This document shows positions 25,023 to 32,578 of a DNA stretch of 35,387 nt, one piece after another. The DNA comes from Deltaproteobacteria bacterium. GTDB taxonomy: Bacteria > Desulfobacterota > Desulfobacteria > Desulfobacterales > ETH-SRB1. The notes below the pieces were generated by a model. It saw nothing but the letters and a program-made list of their open reading frames with translations. It was not told the origin of the DNA and searched no databases. Each line of letters starts with the position of its first letter. Within the stretch, counting starts at the first letter, position 1. The stretch lies in contig JAJSZW010000028.1 in assembly GCA_030262895.1 (NCBI GenBank), positions 1 to 35,387 of the forward strand. Direction: 5' to 3'. Position numbers and translations under genes: made by a program.

Positions 25023-25544
25023 ATGGCTGACTTAATTCCCGTACTTAATAAAGATGAAATTGAAAAGATGGTTGCTGATGTTGCGCAAAAAATATCAGAT
25101 GACTATAAAGACAGCGAACTTGTTCTTATTGGGGTTTTAAAAGGTGCATTTGTATTTATGGCCGATCTAATGCGAAAAATCACTATTCCGGTTAAAATCG
25201 ATTTTGTCGGTATTTCCAGCTATGGTTCAAATACTGTTTCATCCGGAAAAATAAATTTAACAAGGGATATTGAAATCAATATTAAAAATAAAGACGTTCT
25301 AATTATTGAGGATATAGTTGATACTGGTTTAACTTTAAAATATCTCATCGATTATCTAAAATCTTTTGATCCAAAGAGTGTCAAAATTTGCGCCTTGCTT
25401 GATAAACATGAACGCCGTGAGACGGAGATAGAGGTTGCTTATCCGTGCCACAGGTTAGAAGAAGGCTTCATTGTAGGTTATGGGATTGATTATGCCGAAA
25501 ATTACAGGAATCTTCCTGCAATCTATCAGCTGAACCTAAATTGA
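25023..25544 (+). CDS. hpt: Hypoxanthine phosphoribosyltransferase
   Basis: This 173-aa purine salvage enzyme converts hypoxanthine (and usually guanine) to the nucleotide with PRPP. It has the PRPP-binding motif VLIIEDIVDTGLTLKYL, the flexible-loop stretch SSYGSNTVSSGKI and the C-terminal base-binding region EGFIVGYGIDYAENYRNLP. The ATG at 25023 follows AGGAAAG; the upstream TTG at 24984 is rejected. The last codons (LN) and TGA lie within the inverted repeat that follows. Confidence 0.95.
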   Translation: MADLIPVLNKDEIEKMVADVAQKISDDYKDSELVLIGVLKGAFVFMADLMRKITIPVKIDFVGISSYGSNTVSSGKINLTRDIEINIKNKDVLIIEDIVDTGLTLKYLIDYLKSFDPKSVKICALLDKHERRETEIEVAYPCHRLEEGFIVGYGIDYAENYRNLPAIYQLNLN

Positions 25545-25700
25545 GCGATTTTTTACTCGATCTGTACCAATCTCTTGCGCATCAAGGGTTTGCGAAAAGT
25601 CTCAACATATCCATTGGTATGCCTACGCTTTTCGCAAACCTTGCTGCATCAAGATCTTAGCACATTTCTTCGCAAAAAATCGCTCAACTTAGGTTGAACC
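25532..25700. repeat. Large imperfect palindrome after hpt
   Basis: The left arm AACCTAAATTGAGCGATTTT pairs with the right arm AAAATCGCTCAACTTAGGTT with one mismatch. An inner pair TTTGCGAAAAG/CTTTTCGCAAA lies near 25589 and 25628. It fills the hpt to DUF3426 gap and includes the hpt stop codon. It probably represents a MITE-like element; no target duplication is seen. Confidence 0.65.
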
Positions 25701-25721
25701 AATAAACAGTGAGAACATGTT

Positions 25722-27089
25722 ATGATTATTACATGTAATGAATGTGATACACGTTTCAACGTAGATGAAAGCCTTCTGAAACAGACAGGTTCAAAAGTTA
25801 GATGTTCAAAATGTAAAAATGTTTTTTTAGCATACCCTTCTTCTCTCTCTGAGGAATTAGACAAGTCAGGTGAAGTCGAGACAGAATCTCAAGAAACTGA
25901 TTTGTCCGACATTGATAATCTCTTTGAGATAGATGAAGGTTTAAAAGTCGAAAACGAGCCTGAAGAATCCGAACTTGACCTGGAACTTGATCTGGAGCCC
26001 GAGATTAATGAAACACCGGCTGAAACCGAAGCTGAATTAGAGCTTGAATTAGATGATAAAAATAGCTCTGAAATAAGTGCGGGAGAAGAATTCGAAGATA
26101 TTGAGCTTGCGATGGATGAGGCTTTTGAAGAAAATACCAAAGTCGAAGACAAGCCTGAAGAAGCCGGCCTTGAACTTGAGCTTGAGCTTGATCTGGAGTC
26201 CGAGATCGATGAAACACAAGCTGAAACCGAAGCTGAATTAGAGCTTGAATTAGATGATAAAACAGACAGCGAAATAAGTGCAAAAGAGGAGCCGGAAGGG
26301 ATTGAGCCGGAAGAAATTGAGATAGCCAAAGAGACTGAAACAAAAATTGAAGAAACTAAACAGGAAGATATAGATCAAGATAAAACACCTGGGGAAGATA
26401 CTGCTGAAAAAATAGAGGAGGAAAAAGAATCTTCAAAAACATTTAATATGGGGGTCACTCCCGATGAACAAGAGGCTGAAAAAGCGATAGAACCCATTGA
26501 TAAGGCAGAAAAAGGCGCATTAACTGAAAAAAGTGAGCCGCCAAAGGTTGTTGCAAATAAAAGGATAAGCATGCCTGTCCTTTTATTGTTGCTTGCAGCA
26601 CTTTTAATTGGTGGCGCCTATGGTGCATATGTGCTGCTCGACAGCGTAGGAATAAATATCCCCTTTGTCAGTGACTTGTTAAAGCCTGAAGTTCAGGATG
26701 CCGGAAATCTTAAAATTTACACTTCTGATATAAACAATAAATTTATAGAAAACTCAAAGGTCGGAAAACTCCTTGTAATTACAGGCAAAGCAAAAAATGG
26801 ATATTCCGATGCCCGCAGTTATATAAGCATAACCGGCAAACTCTATACAAAGGGAAAGATACTTTCAAAAACAAAAACAGTTTACTGCGGCACGATACTG
26901 TCGGAACTTGAGCTTCAGAATATGGATCTTGACGCTATAAACAACAGGCTTTCGAACCGCTTCGGCGATAATAAATCTAATATTAAGGTTAAAGCCAACG
27001 CAATCATACCGTTTATGGTAGTATTTGCCGATCTTCCGGAAAATCTGGATGAATTTACGATTGAAGTAGCCGGATCTTTTCCATCATAG
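25722..27089 (+). CDS. MJ0042 zinc-ribbon / DUF3426 membrane protein with acidic repeats
   Basis: This 455-aa protein starts with an MJ0042-type zinc ribbon (C5, C8, C28, C31). A strongly acidic, Glu/Leu-rich low-complexity region of about 200 residues follows, including two 65-aa tandem repeats (AETEAELELELDD in both). One transmembrane helix (MPVLLLLLAALLIGGAYGAY, about 284-305) leads to a C-terminal DUF3426 domain (LLVITGKAKNGYSDAR). The zinc ribbon should face the cytoplasm and DUF3426 the periplasm. The role is unknown; the family is common in Proteobacteria. The acidic part may vary in length between strains. Confidence 0.85.
   Translation: MIITCNECDTRFNVDESLLKQTGSKVRCSKCKNVFLAYPSSLSEELDKSGEVETESQETDLSDIDNLFEIDEGLKVENEPEESELDLELDLEPEINETPAETEAELELELDDKNSSEISAGEEFEDIELAMDEAFEENTKVEDKPEEAGLELELELDLESEIDETQAETEAELELELDDKTDSEISAKEEPEGIEPEEIEIAKETETKIEETKQEDIDQDKTPGEDTAEKIEEEKESSKTFNMGVTPDEQEAEKAIEPIDKAEKGALTEKSEPPKVVANKRISMPVLLLLLAALLIGGAYGAYVLLDSVGINIPFVSDLLKPEVQDAGNLKIYTSDINNKFIENSKVGKLLVITGKAKNGYSDARSYISITGKLYTKGKILSKTKTVYCGTILSELELQNMDLDAINNRLSNRFGDNKSNIKVKANAIIPFMVVFADLPENLDEFTIEVAGSFPS
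25945..26334 (+). repeat. Two 195-bp in-frame tandem repeats within the DUF3426 gene
   Basis: Units 25945-26139 and 26140-26334 are offset by exactly 195 bp (65 codons). The match is strongest over GCTGAAACCGAAGCTGAATT and the following AGAGCTTGAATTAGATGATA. The in-frame duplication extends the acidic stalk. Confidence 0.75.
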
Positions 27090-27164
27090 AATTTAGTTTT
27101 CGACTTGACTTAAAACAGTTGAGTTGTTAGAGAAGCCATTGTCAAAATTATGGAATCCATAATT

Positions 27165-27290
27165 TATAGACTTTCAGATAATTCATTTCACAAGGCTAGA
27201 AGAAAAAATCTGAGTAAGTCGTGCTGATGTGTACGTCGTCGAAGATTTTGACTGATAACGCAGTGAAATTATTTATCTGAAAATTTATAG
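27165..27290. repeat. Imperfect inverted repeat upstream of tRNA-Met
   Basis: The left arm TATAGACTTTCAGATAATTC, followed by ATTTCAC, pairs with the right arm GTGAAATTATTTATCTGAAA, followed by ATTTATAG. The interior is about 70 bp. It looks like a REP-type palindrome. A TTGACT at 27248 near the right arm could serve as a promoter element for the tRNA, but the -10 is unclear. Confidence 0.55.
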
Positions 27291-27299
27291 GATTATTAT

Positions 27300-27376
27300 G
27301 GCGATGTAGCTCAGTCGGTTAGAGCATACGGCTCATATCCGTAGTGTCCGGGGTTCAACTCCCTGCATCGCCACCA
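27300..27376 (+). tRNA. tRNA-Met (CAU), elongator type
   Basis: The acceptor stem GGCGATG/CATCGCC, D arm (AGCTCAGTCGGTTAGAGC), anticodon stem TACGG/CCGTA with loop CTCATAT, T arm CCGGGGTTCAACTCCCTG and an encoded CCA are all present. The G1-C72 pair is intact and the GGG/CCC anticodon-stem signature is absent, so it is not initiator tRNA. A tRNA-Ile2 with lysidine at the wobble base cannot be formally excluded. Confidence 0.93.
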
Positions 27377-27390
27377 GCCTGTTTTGAAGT

Positions 27391-27427
27391 AAGGCCTCTC
27401 TGGTAGAATTCAGAGAGGCCTTTTTTT
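27391..27427 (+). terminator. Rho-independent terminator after tRNA-Met
   Basis: The stem AAGGCCTCTCTG / CAGAGAGGCCTT has a nine-base loop and is followed by a run of T. It is the clearest intrinsic terminator in the window and ends the tRNA transcript 15 bp downstream of the CCA. Confidence 0.9.
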
Positions 27428-27471
27428 ATTGCTTGAAAATATATCATAAATTGTATTATATTAAATTTTTG

Positions 27472-27708
27472 GTAACAATTTAGCCTTTTGAAAAAGAATC
27501 TGACAGGATAACAGGATAAACAAGATTTTATTTAAAGTGTACAAACAAAGCCAACTCTCATTGTAAGCTATCCAGTCAATCATAAAATATAATCACAACA
27601 TGAAGAAGGTGTTTATCAAGGTATAAGGATTTAGATTTGGATTAACAGGAAAAGTTTCGATAATTTAAATCCTGAATATCTTGTAAATCCTGTCCAAAAA
27701 AATAATAT
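27472..27708. repeat. Intergenic repeat region; 41 bp recurs inverted at 33336
   Basis: Bases 27472-27512 (GTAACAATTTAGCCTTTTG onward) are the exact reverse complement of 33336-33376. The block continues with ACAGGATAAACAAGATTTT and ends with ATCTTGTAAATCCTGTC, a weak outer palindrome of the common CAGGATTTACAAG type. No ORF is seen in it. Confidence 0.7.
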
Positions 27709-27729
27709 TTATTTAAACTGCGATTTGCC

Positions 27730-28107
27730 ATGTTAACCGGTTTTGAAAAAATTGTTGAAGAACGCATCCGGCAAGCTCAGAAAAAAGGCGAATTTGATAA
27801 TCTGCCCGGCTCCGGCAAGCCTCTTAAATTTGAAGACGACTGTTATATTATGGAAGAACTCCGTCTCGCCTATAAGATATTGAAAAATGCGGATTGTACC
27901 CCCCCGGAAATAGAATTAAAAAAAGAAATAAATCGCATGGAAGATCTATTATTCAAAATGGATGATACTGCTGAAAAATATCGCACAATAAAAAAATTAA
28001 ATTTCTTGGTAATGAAGTTGAATTCACTTCGAAACACATCAATAACATATGAAATACCTCAGCGATATATGTCAGACGTAATAGAACGTATCGGTTCAAA
28101 ACGTTAA
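27730..28107 (+). CDS. DUF1992 (DnaJ homologue subfamily C member 28-like domain) protein
   Basis: This 125-aa protein matches the DUF1992 pattern: FEKIVEERIRQAQKKGEFDN, then LPGSGKPLKFED, then MEELRLAYKILKNADCTPPE and a helical tail. There is no J domain. The function is unknown. The ATG at 27730 has no strong ribosome-binding site. MITE copy C lies 17 bp after its stop. Confidence 0.85.
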   Translation: MLTGFEKIVEERIRQAQKKGEFDNLPGSGKPLKFEDDCYIMEELRLAYKILKNADCTPPEIELKKEINRMEDLLFKMDDTAEKYRTIKKLNFLVMKLNSLRNTSITYEIPQRYMSDVIERIGSKR

Positions 28108-28124
28108 ATTTTATAAATTAGGTC

Positions 28125-28224
28125 GTAACCGTTCACGGCTTGAAACTTGAAATTGGAAATTGGGAAGAACTGTACAAAAGCATGAAGGCCAAATTTCTAA
28201 TTTCAATGTTCCGTGAACACTTAC
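28125..28224 (-). mobile_element. IS66-like MITE, copy C (100 bp), with 8-bp target duplication
   Basis: The left end GTAACCGTTCACGGCTTG and the right end, reverse complemented GTAAGTGTTCACGGAAC, match copies A and B in opposite orientation to A. Direct repeats ATTAGGTC flank it exactly at 28117-28124 and 28225-28232. The arms are 7-bp periodic (ACTTGAA, ATTGGAA). The core GTACAAAAGCATGA is shared with copy A. Confidence 0.82.
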
Positions 28225-28244
28225 ATTAGGTCTTATTATTACTT

Positions 28245-28772
28245 ATGTTTTTTAAGAAAAAGAAAAAAAATGACGACAGCATCTTTAAAGGAGTTATGAT
28301 AGCCTGCTTTATTGTTATATTCCATGTTCTTTTAATTGCAGGTGTAGGCCTATTGGTAATTTTTTTCCAAGGCATTATCAATTATATGCCATGGATACTT
28401 CTTGGAGGTTCAGCCCTTATCATTACCTCTGTTTACCTCTTTTACAGGCGCATTAAAAAACAAGGAATGACTCTTCGCGAAACTCTCAATTCTCCTATGT
28501 TTCAAGGCAGAACAGTCGAGGTAAGCTTATTGGGAGGCCTGGCATCTGTTAAGGTCGGCGACGGGTCCGGTGGCGCACCGGCACTGGGAAATAATTCATC
28601 AACTCAATATCTGCAATTAGAAGACCCTGCTTCCGTCCGTCTGAAAGAACTCACCGAACTTGCTGATTTACTTGAAAAGAATCTTATTACACTTGATGAA
28701 TATAATGAATTCAAACAGCAAATCCTAAAGACTTCAGGCAACACCGATTTGAAACTCGTTAAATCTATTTAA
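28245..28772 (+). CDS. Two-helix membrane protein with C-terminal SHOCT domain
   Basis: This 175-aa protein has a lysine-rich start (MFFKKKKKNDD) and two membrane helices (GVMIACFIVIFHVLLIAGVG; YMPWILLGGSALIITSVYLF). A linker and a short SHOCT domain follow (RLKELTELADLLEKNLITLD, then EYNEFKQQIL). SHOCT domains mediate oligomerisation; the role is unknown. Its upstream region was altered by MITE copy C. Confidence 0.75.
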   Translation: MFFKKKKKNDDSIFKGVMIACFIVIFHVLLIAGVGLLVIFFQGIINYMPWILLGGSALIITSVYLFYRRIKKQGMTLRETLNSPMFQGRTVEVSLLGGLASVKVGDGSGGAPALGNNSSTQYLQLEDPASVRLKELTELADLLEKNLITLDEYNEFKQQILKTSGNTDLKLVKSI

Positions 28773-28774
28773 GA

Positions 28775-28926
28775 TACAGGTTCACGGTTCAGGGTTCACG
28801 GTTCAAGGTTAGAAAGCGATGAAATCGAATCTCTCTTTTGCATCAGTTTTAACCTTGAACGTGAACAATTACTAAATATGATGATATCAATGCAACCGTG
28901 AACAGTGAACCCTAAACCGTTAGTTA
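28775..28926. repeat. Heptamer-array palindromes (GTGAACC class) upstream of ddl
   Basis: The left array is GGTTCAC, GGTTCAG, GGTTCAC, GGTTCAA, GGTTAGA. Complementary units follow (TAACCTTGAACGTGAAC) and then AACCGTG, AACAGTG, AACCCTA, AACCGTT. Two nested hairpins are possible. It ends 7 bp before the ddl ATG and so overlaps any 5' leader. Confidence 0.75.
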
Positions 28927-28933
28927 TTATGCT

Positions 28934-29860
28934 ATGAAAAAATTAACGATTGCCCTTCTGTCCGGCGGCGCATCTTCTGAACGAGAGGTCTCTCTGAAAA
29001 GTGGCGACCAGGTCTATGAAGCGCTTGACAAGGAAAAATACAAAGTCATCCGTTACGATCCTAAAACAGAAATAAACCGTCTGGTTGCAGATGCACCTGA
29101 GATTGATGCCTGCCTTATTATACTTCACGGACCTTTCGGAGAAGACGGGACGGTACAGGGACTTCTTGATCTGCTTGGCATTCCATATCAGGGAACCGGA
29201 GTGCTCGGCAGTGCTCTTGCAATGAACAAAATTGCTGCAAAAAAGCTTTATGAAAAAGCCGGGCTGCCGGTACCGCCTTATATTGCAATTAATCGTGATG
29301 AAAAAATTGATCCTGAAAAGATTGCCGATCAGCTTGGACTGCCCCTGGTAGTTAAGCCGGTTCAAGGCGGTTCAAGTATCGGCATGTCTATTGTAAAATC
29401 AACAGAAACCCTGAAACATGCCGTTGATATTGCTTTTGAACAAGATAATTCAATCCTGATCGAAACATATATTAAAGGCATAGAAATTACAGGAAGCGTT
29501 ATAGGTAACGAAAAACCGGAAGCCCTTCCTGTTGTTGAAATTATTCCCGGCAAAGGGCATGAGTTCTTTGACTACGAAGCAAAATATACCGCTGGTTTAA
29601 CCCAGGAAACTTGCCCCGCCCGCATTAATGAAGATCTTACGAAAAAAGCCCAGGAATATGCGCAGGCTGCCCATTCGGCTCTATTCTGTAAAGGCTATAG
29701 TAGAACTGATATGATTCTAAAAAATAACGATATATACGTACTTGAAACCAATACAATTCCCGGCATGACTCCAACAAGTCTTTTACCTCTTGCTGCAGCA
29801 ACCGCCGGTATTTCCTTTAGCGAACTTCTTGATACACTGATTGAACTTAGCATTTCCTAA
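28934..29860 (+). CDS. ddl: D-alanine--D-alanine ligase
   Basis: This 308-aa ATP-grasp enzyme makes the D-Ala-D-Ala dipeptide for peptidoglycan. It shows LLSGGASSEREVSLKSG, LHGPFGEDGTVQGLLD, LPLVVKPVQGGSSIGMS, SRTDMILKNNDIYVLETNTI and PGMTPTSLLP. The motif set is complete and close to DdlB in length. No mur genes are nearby. An ATP-grasp protein follows 9 bp downstream, probably in the same transcript. Confidence 0.95.
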   Translation: MKKLTIALLSGGASSEREVSLKSGDQVYEALDKEKYKVIRYDPKTEINRLVADAPEIDACLIILHGPFGEDGTVQGLLDLLGIPYQGTGVLGSALAMNKIAAKKLYEKAGLPVPPYIAINRDEKIDPEKIADQLGLPLVVKPVQGGSSIGMSIVKSTETLKHAVDIAFEQDNSILIETYIKGIEITGSVIGNEKPEALPVVEIIPGKGHEFFDYEAKYTAGLTQETCPARINEDLTKKAQEYAQAAHSALFCKGYSRTDMILKNNDIYVLETNTIPGMTPTSLLPLAAATAGISFSELLDTLIELSIS

Positions 29861-29869
29861 CGGTAATTC

Positions 29870-30625
29870 ATGATCATAAAAGGCAACAGAGAATTAAAAA
29901 ATCATTATCATGAACTCTGCTCAGGAGATATATTCACAGGAACAATATCCTCAAGGCATATGAAATCATTTATGCTGATTGATCTTCTTGAACGGAATAT
30001 AAACTGCCTGCCGTCTCCGCTCTCACAAATTCTAAATAGTTCCAAAGCTGCACAGGCTTTAATTTTAAGAGACTGGATGCTTCCGCATACATACGTTATT
30101 ACAAAGCGGACAGAATTGATTGAAATCATAAATACATACAATAAAAACAGCATCGGCTCGGTAGTGACCAAAGAAGAGCACATGCACTGCGGATACGGTG
30201 TGAAAAAATGGGATACCATTGAAACCCTCTATAGCTTTATGTCCCAGTCGGAACCTTCTTATCCTTTTGTAGTCCAGCCTTTTATAGAGAATTTTACCGA
30301 TCTAAGGGTAATTACTGTGGGAGATTATACTGAGGCATATACCAGGTATAATCCTGATAACTTCAGAATGAATATCGCATCCGGCGGAAAAAGTCATCCG
30401 CACATGCTGAAAAAGGAAGAAAAGGACTTCTGCTATGATATTTTGAAACGCAGCAGATTTCCCTTTGCTCATATCGATCTGATGATCACACAAAATGGCA
30501 GCCATTATCTTACGGAAATATCTTTAAATGGCGGCATTAAAGGAGCAAGTATAAGCAGAGAAGAACTTGACAAGAAAAAACAGGATCTTCTTGAAAGACT
30601 GACAAAAAACCTCGAGAAAAATTGA
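29870..30625 (+). CDS. RimK-like ATP-grasp protein of unknown substrate
   Basis: This 251-aa protein has a divergent ATP-grasp core: SSKAAQALILRDWMLPHTYV (substrate-side helix), YPFVVQPFIENFTDLRVITV, RYNPDNFRMNIASGGKSHPH, and the metal-ligand strand FAHIDLMITQNGSHYLTEIS followed by LNGGIKGA. It resembles RimK-type alpha-L-glutamate ligases in order of motifs. It lies 9 bp after ddl, so a role linked to the cell envelope or peptide ligation is possible but not shown. The protein does not resemble the ATP-grasp protein next to era beyond the fold. Confidence 0.72.
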   Translation: MIIKGNRELKNHYHELCSGDIFTGTISSRHMKSFMLIDLLERNINCLPSPLSQILNSSKAAQALILRDWMLPHTYVITKRTELIEIINTYNKNSIGSVVTKEEHMHCGYGVKKWDTIETLYSFMSQSEPSYPFVVQPFIENFTDLRVITVGDYTEAYTRYNPDNFRMNIASGGKSHPHMLKKEEKDFCYDILKRSRFPFAHIDLMITQNGSHYLTEISLNGGIKGASISREELDKKKQDLLERLTKNLEKN

Positions 30626-30642
30626 AAAGAAGTAAAAGTTAA

Positions 30643-30777
30643 GCCACTAAGGCACAAAGAAAAAATATAAATTTTAAAGCTTTATTACTTAACGCGCCTC
30701 TTATTAAAAACGTCATCACCTGCTGGCAGGCAGGTGAGAATTATATTATAATCTTGGTGTCTTAGTGTCTTTGTGGC
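30643..30777. repeat. Inverted CACTAAGGCACAAAG-type repeat upstream of purD
   Basis: The left end GCCACTAAGGCACAAAG pairs with the right end CTTAGTGTCTTTGTGGC. An inner hairpin ACCTGCTGGCAGGCAGGT lies near 30719. This is an intergenic palindrome class common in environmental genomes. A GTG within it opens a longer purD frame that lacks a ribosome-binding site. Confidence 0.65.
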
Positions 30778-30805
30778 TGACCTGTTACAAAAAAAGGAGA
30801 TTTAT

Positions 30806-32578
30806 ATGAAAGTCCTGATAATCGGCGGCGGCGGCAGGGAACATGCCCTTGTCTGGAAAATTGCTCAAAGTCCAAAAGTAAAAAAAATATATTGTGCACC
30901 GGGAAATGCAGGGATCGCTGACCTGGCAACCTGTTTGCCGATCAATTCCGGAGATATCAACAAACTCCTTGAATTTGCCAAAAAAGAAAAAATAGATCTG
31001 ACCATAGTAGGACCCGAAGATCCTCTATGTAACGGCATTGTTGATATTTTTGAAAAAGAGGGGTTAAAAGTATTCGGCGCAAATCAAAAAGCAGTGGAGA
31101 TAGAATCCAGCAAATCCTTTGCAAAAGACTTAATGAATAAATACGGGATTAATACTGCTGCCGGCAAGACATTCACCAGTTATAAAAAAGCGGAAGACTA
31201 TATACGCAAAACAGGTGCTCCTGTTGTTGTAAAAGCAGATGGACTTGCAGCCGGCAAAGGAGTAATTGTCTGCGAAACCGTTTCAAAAGCAATTGATGCT
31301 CTTAAACTTATAATAAAAAAGCGGGCTTTCGGTGACGCCGGGAATAAAGTGGTCGTTGAAGAATGCCTTACCGGTGAAGAGACTTCTTTCCTTGCCTTTA
31401 CAGACGGCAAAAATCTACTTCCCCTTCCCTCCTCACAGGATCACAAAGCAATATACGACAACGACCAGGGTCCAAATACAGGAGGAATGGGCGCATATTC
31501 TTCTGCTCCAATAATAGACCGGTATATGCATAAAAAAATTATGGAAGAAATTATGATGCCGACTATCCAGGCAATGGCAAGTGAAGGCCGGCCTTACAAA
31601 GGTGTATTGTATGCCGGACTTATGATAGATAAAGACCGAATAAAGGTTCTTGAATTCAATGCACGTTTTGGAGATCCTGAGGCTCAACCTCTTTTAATGC
31701 GGATTAAAAACGACATTGTTCCGATAATGGAAGCAACAATTGAAGGAACGCTGGATAAATATAAACTTGAAATCGATGACAGGGCGGCGGTCTGTGTAGT
31801 CATGGCATCCAAAGGATATCCTGGTTCATACAAGAAAGGCATAACGATTTCAGGCCTTAAAGACGTAAAAAGAATGAAAGATGTTATCGTTTTTCATGCA
31901 GGCACTGATAAAAAAGATAAAAAAATTGTTACAAACGGAGGCCGTGTCCTGGGAGTTACTGTTTTAGGAAATTCCGTCAAAAAAGCCATATCAAAGGCGT
32001 ACATGGCTGCTTCCAGGATAACATGGGACGGAGTATATTATCGCAAAGATATTGGACAGAAGGCATTAAAAAGAATAGAACAACCTCCGAAAGTAGGAAT
32101 TGTGATGGGGAGCGACTCAGACTATAAAGTTATGGAAGAAACCGTGGCTGCTCTAAAAAAATTCGATATTCCATTTGAAATGACTGTTGCATCCGCACAC
32201 AGAAGCCCTGAAAAAGCATATGAATTTGCATCATCAGCCCGAAAGCGAGGGCTTAAAGTTATTATTGCGGGTGCAGGACATGCAGCGCATCTTGCAGGAG
32301 CTATCGCGGCTTATACTTCTCTTCCCGTTATTGGAGTCCCAATAGATTCTTCTGCCTTGCAAGGCCTGGATTCTCTTCTTTCCACCGTTCAGATGCCTCC
32401 CGGCATACCGGTAGCAACTGTGGCTATAGGAAAACCAGGAGCAAGAAATGCGGGGATACTTGCAGCACAAATACTCGCTGTTTCAGATGCAGGGCTGGAG
32501 AAAATGCTTGATAATTATAAAAAAGAAATGGCCGCAAACGTAGAAGAAAAAGCAAGCAAACTTCAAGGTCAAATATAG
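30806..32578 (+). CDS. purD: PurD-PurE fusion: GAR synthetase plus class I N5-CAIR mutase
   Basis: This 590-aa protein joins two purine-synthesis enzymes. Residues 1-425 are PurD (MKVLIIGGGGREHALVWKIA; GGMGAYSSAP; LEFNARFGDPEAQPLL), an ATP-grasp ligase of phosphoribosylamine and glycine. Residues about 430-590 are PurE (GIVMGSDSD at 432-439, SAHRSPEKA, GAGHAAHLAGAIAAYT). The GSDSD motif and GHAAHLAG loop mark class I PurE (mutase), not class II AIR carboxylase, so PurK is expected elsewhere. The ATG at 30806 follows AAAAAGGAG and is preferred over a GTG at 30773 in repeat sequence. The TAG directly abuts the tsaC ATG. Confidence 0.93.
   Translation: MKVLIIGGGGREHALVWKIAQSPKVKKIYCAPGNAGIADLATCLPINSGDINKLLEFAKKEKIDLTIVGPEDPLCNGIVDIFEKEGLKVFGANQKAVEIESSKSFAKDLMNKYGINTAAGKTFTSYKKAEDYIRKTGAPVVVKADGLAAGKGVIVCETVSKAIDALKLIIKKRAFGDAGNKVVVEECLTGEETSFLAFTDGKNLLPLPSSQDHKAIYDNDQGPNTGGMGAYSSAPIIDRYMHKKIMEEIMMPTIQAMASEGRPYKGVLYAGLMIDKDRIKVLEFNARFGDPEAQPLLMRIKNDIVPIMEATIEGTLDKYKLEIDDRAAVCVVMASKGYPGSYKKGITISGLKDVKRMKDVIVFHAGTDKKDKKIVTNGGRVLGVTVLGNSVKKAISKAYMAASRITWDGVYYRKDIGQKALKRIEQPPKVGIVMGSDSDYKVMEETVAALKKFDIPFEMTVASAHRSPEKAYEFASSARKRGLKVIIAGAGHAAHLAGAIAAYTSLPVIGVPIDSSALQGLDSLLSTVQMPPGIPVATVAIGKPGARNAGILAAQILAVSDAGLEKMLDNYKKEMAANVEEKASKLQGQI

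Noticed and set aside
25889..26343. Long antisense open frames opposite the DUF3426 gene
   Set aside because: They are serine- or leucine-rich mirror images of the Glu/Leu repeat region, have no ribosome-binding site and match no family.
27300..27376. Initiator tRNA-fMet
   Set aside because: The first acceptor pair is a normal G-C and the anticodon stem lacks the three consecutive G-C pairs of initiator tRNA.
30626..30805. Purine riboswitch upstream of the purD-purE fusion
   Set aside because: The gap is explained by an inverted intergenic repeat; the conserved three-way-junction elements of a purine aptamer are not seen.
30773..30805. Longer purD-purE protein from a GTG at 30773
   Set aside because: The extra residues come from the intergenic repeat; the ATG at 30806 has a strong AAGGAG and gives the canonical PurD start.
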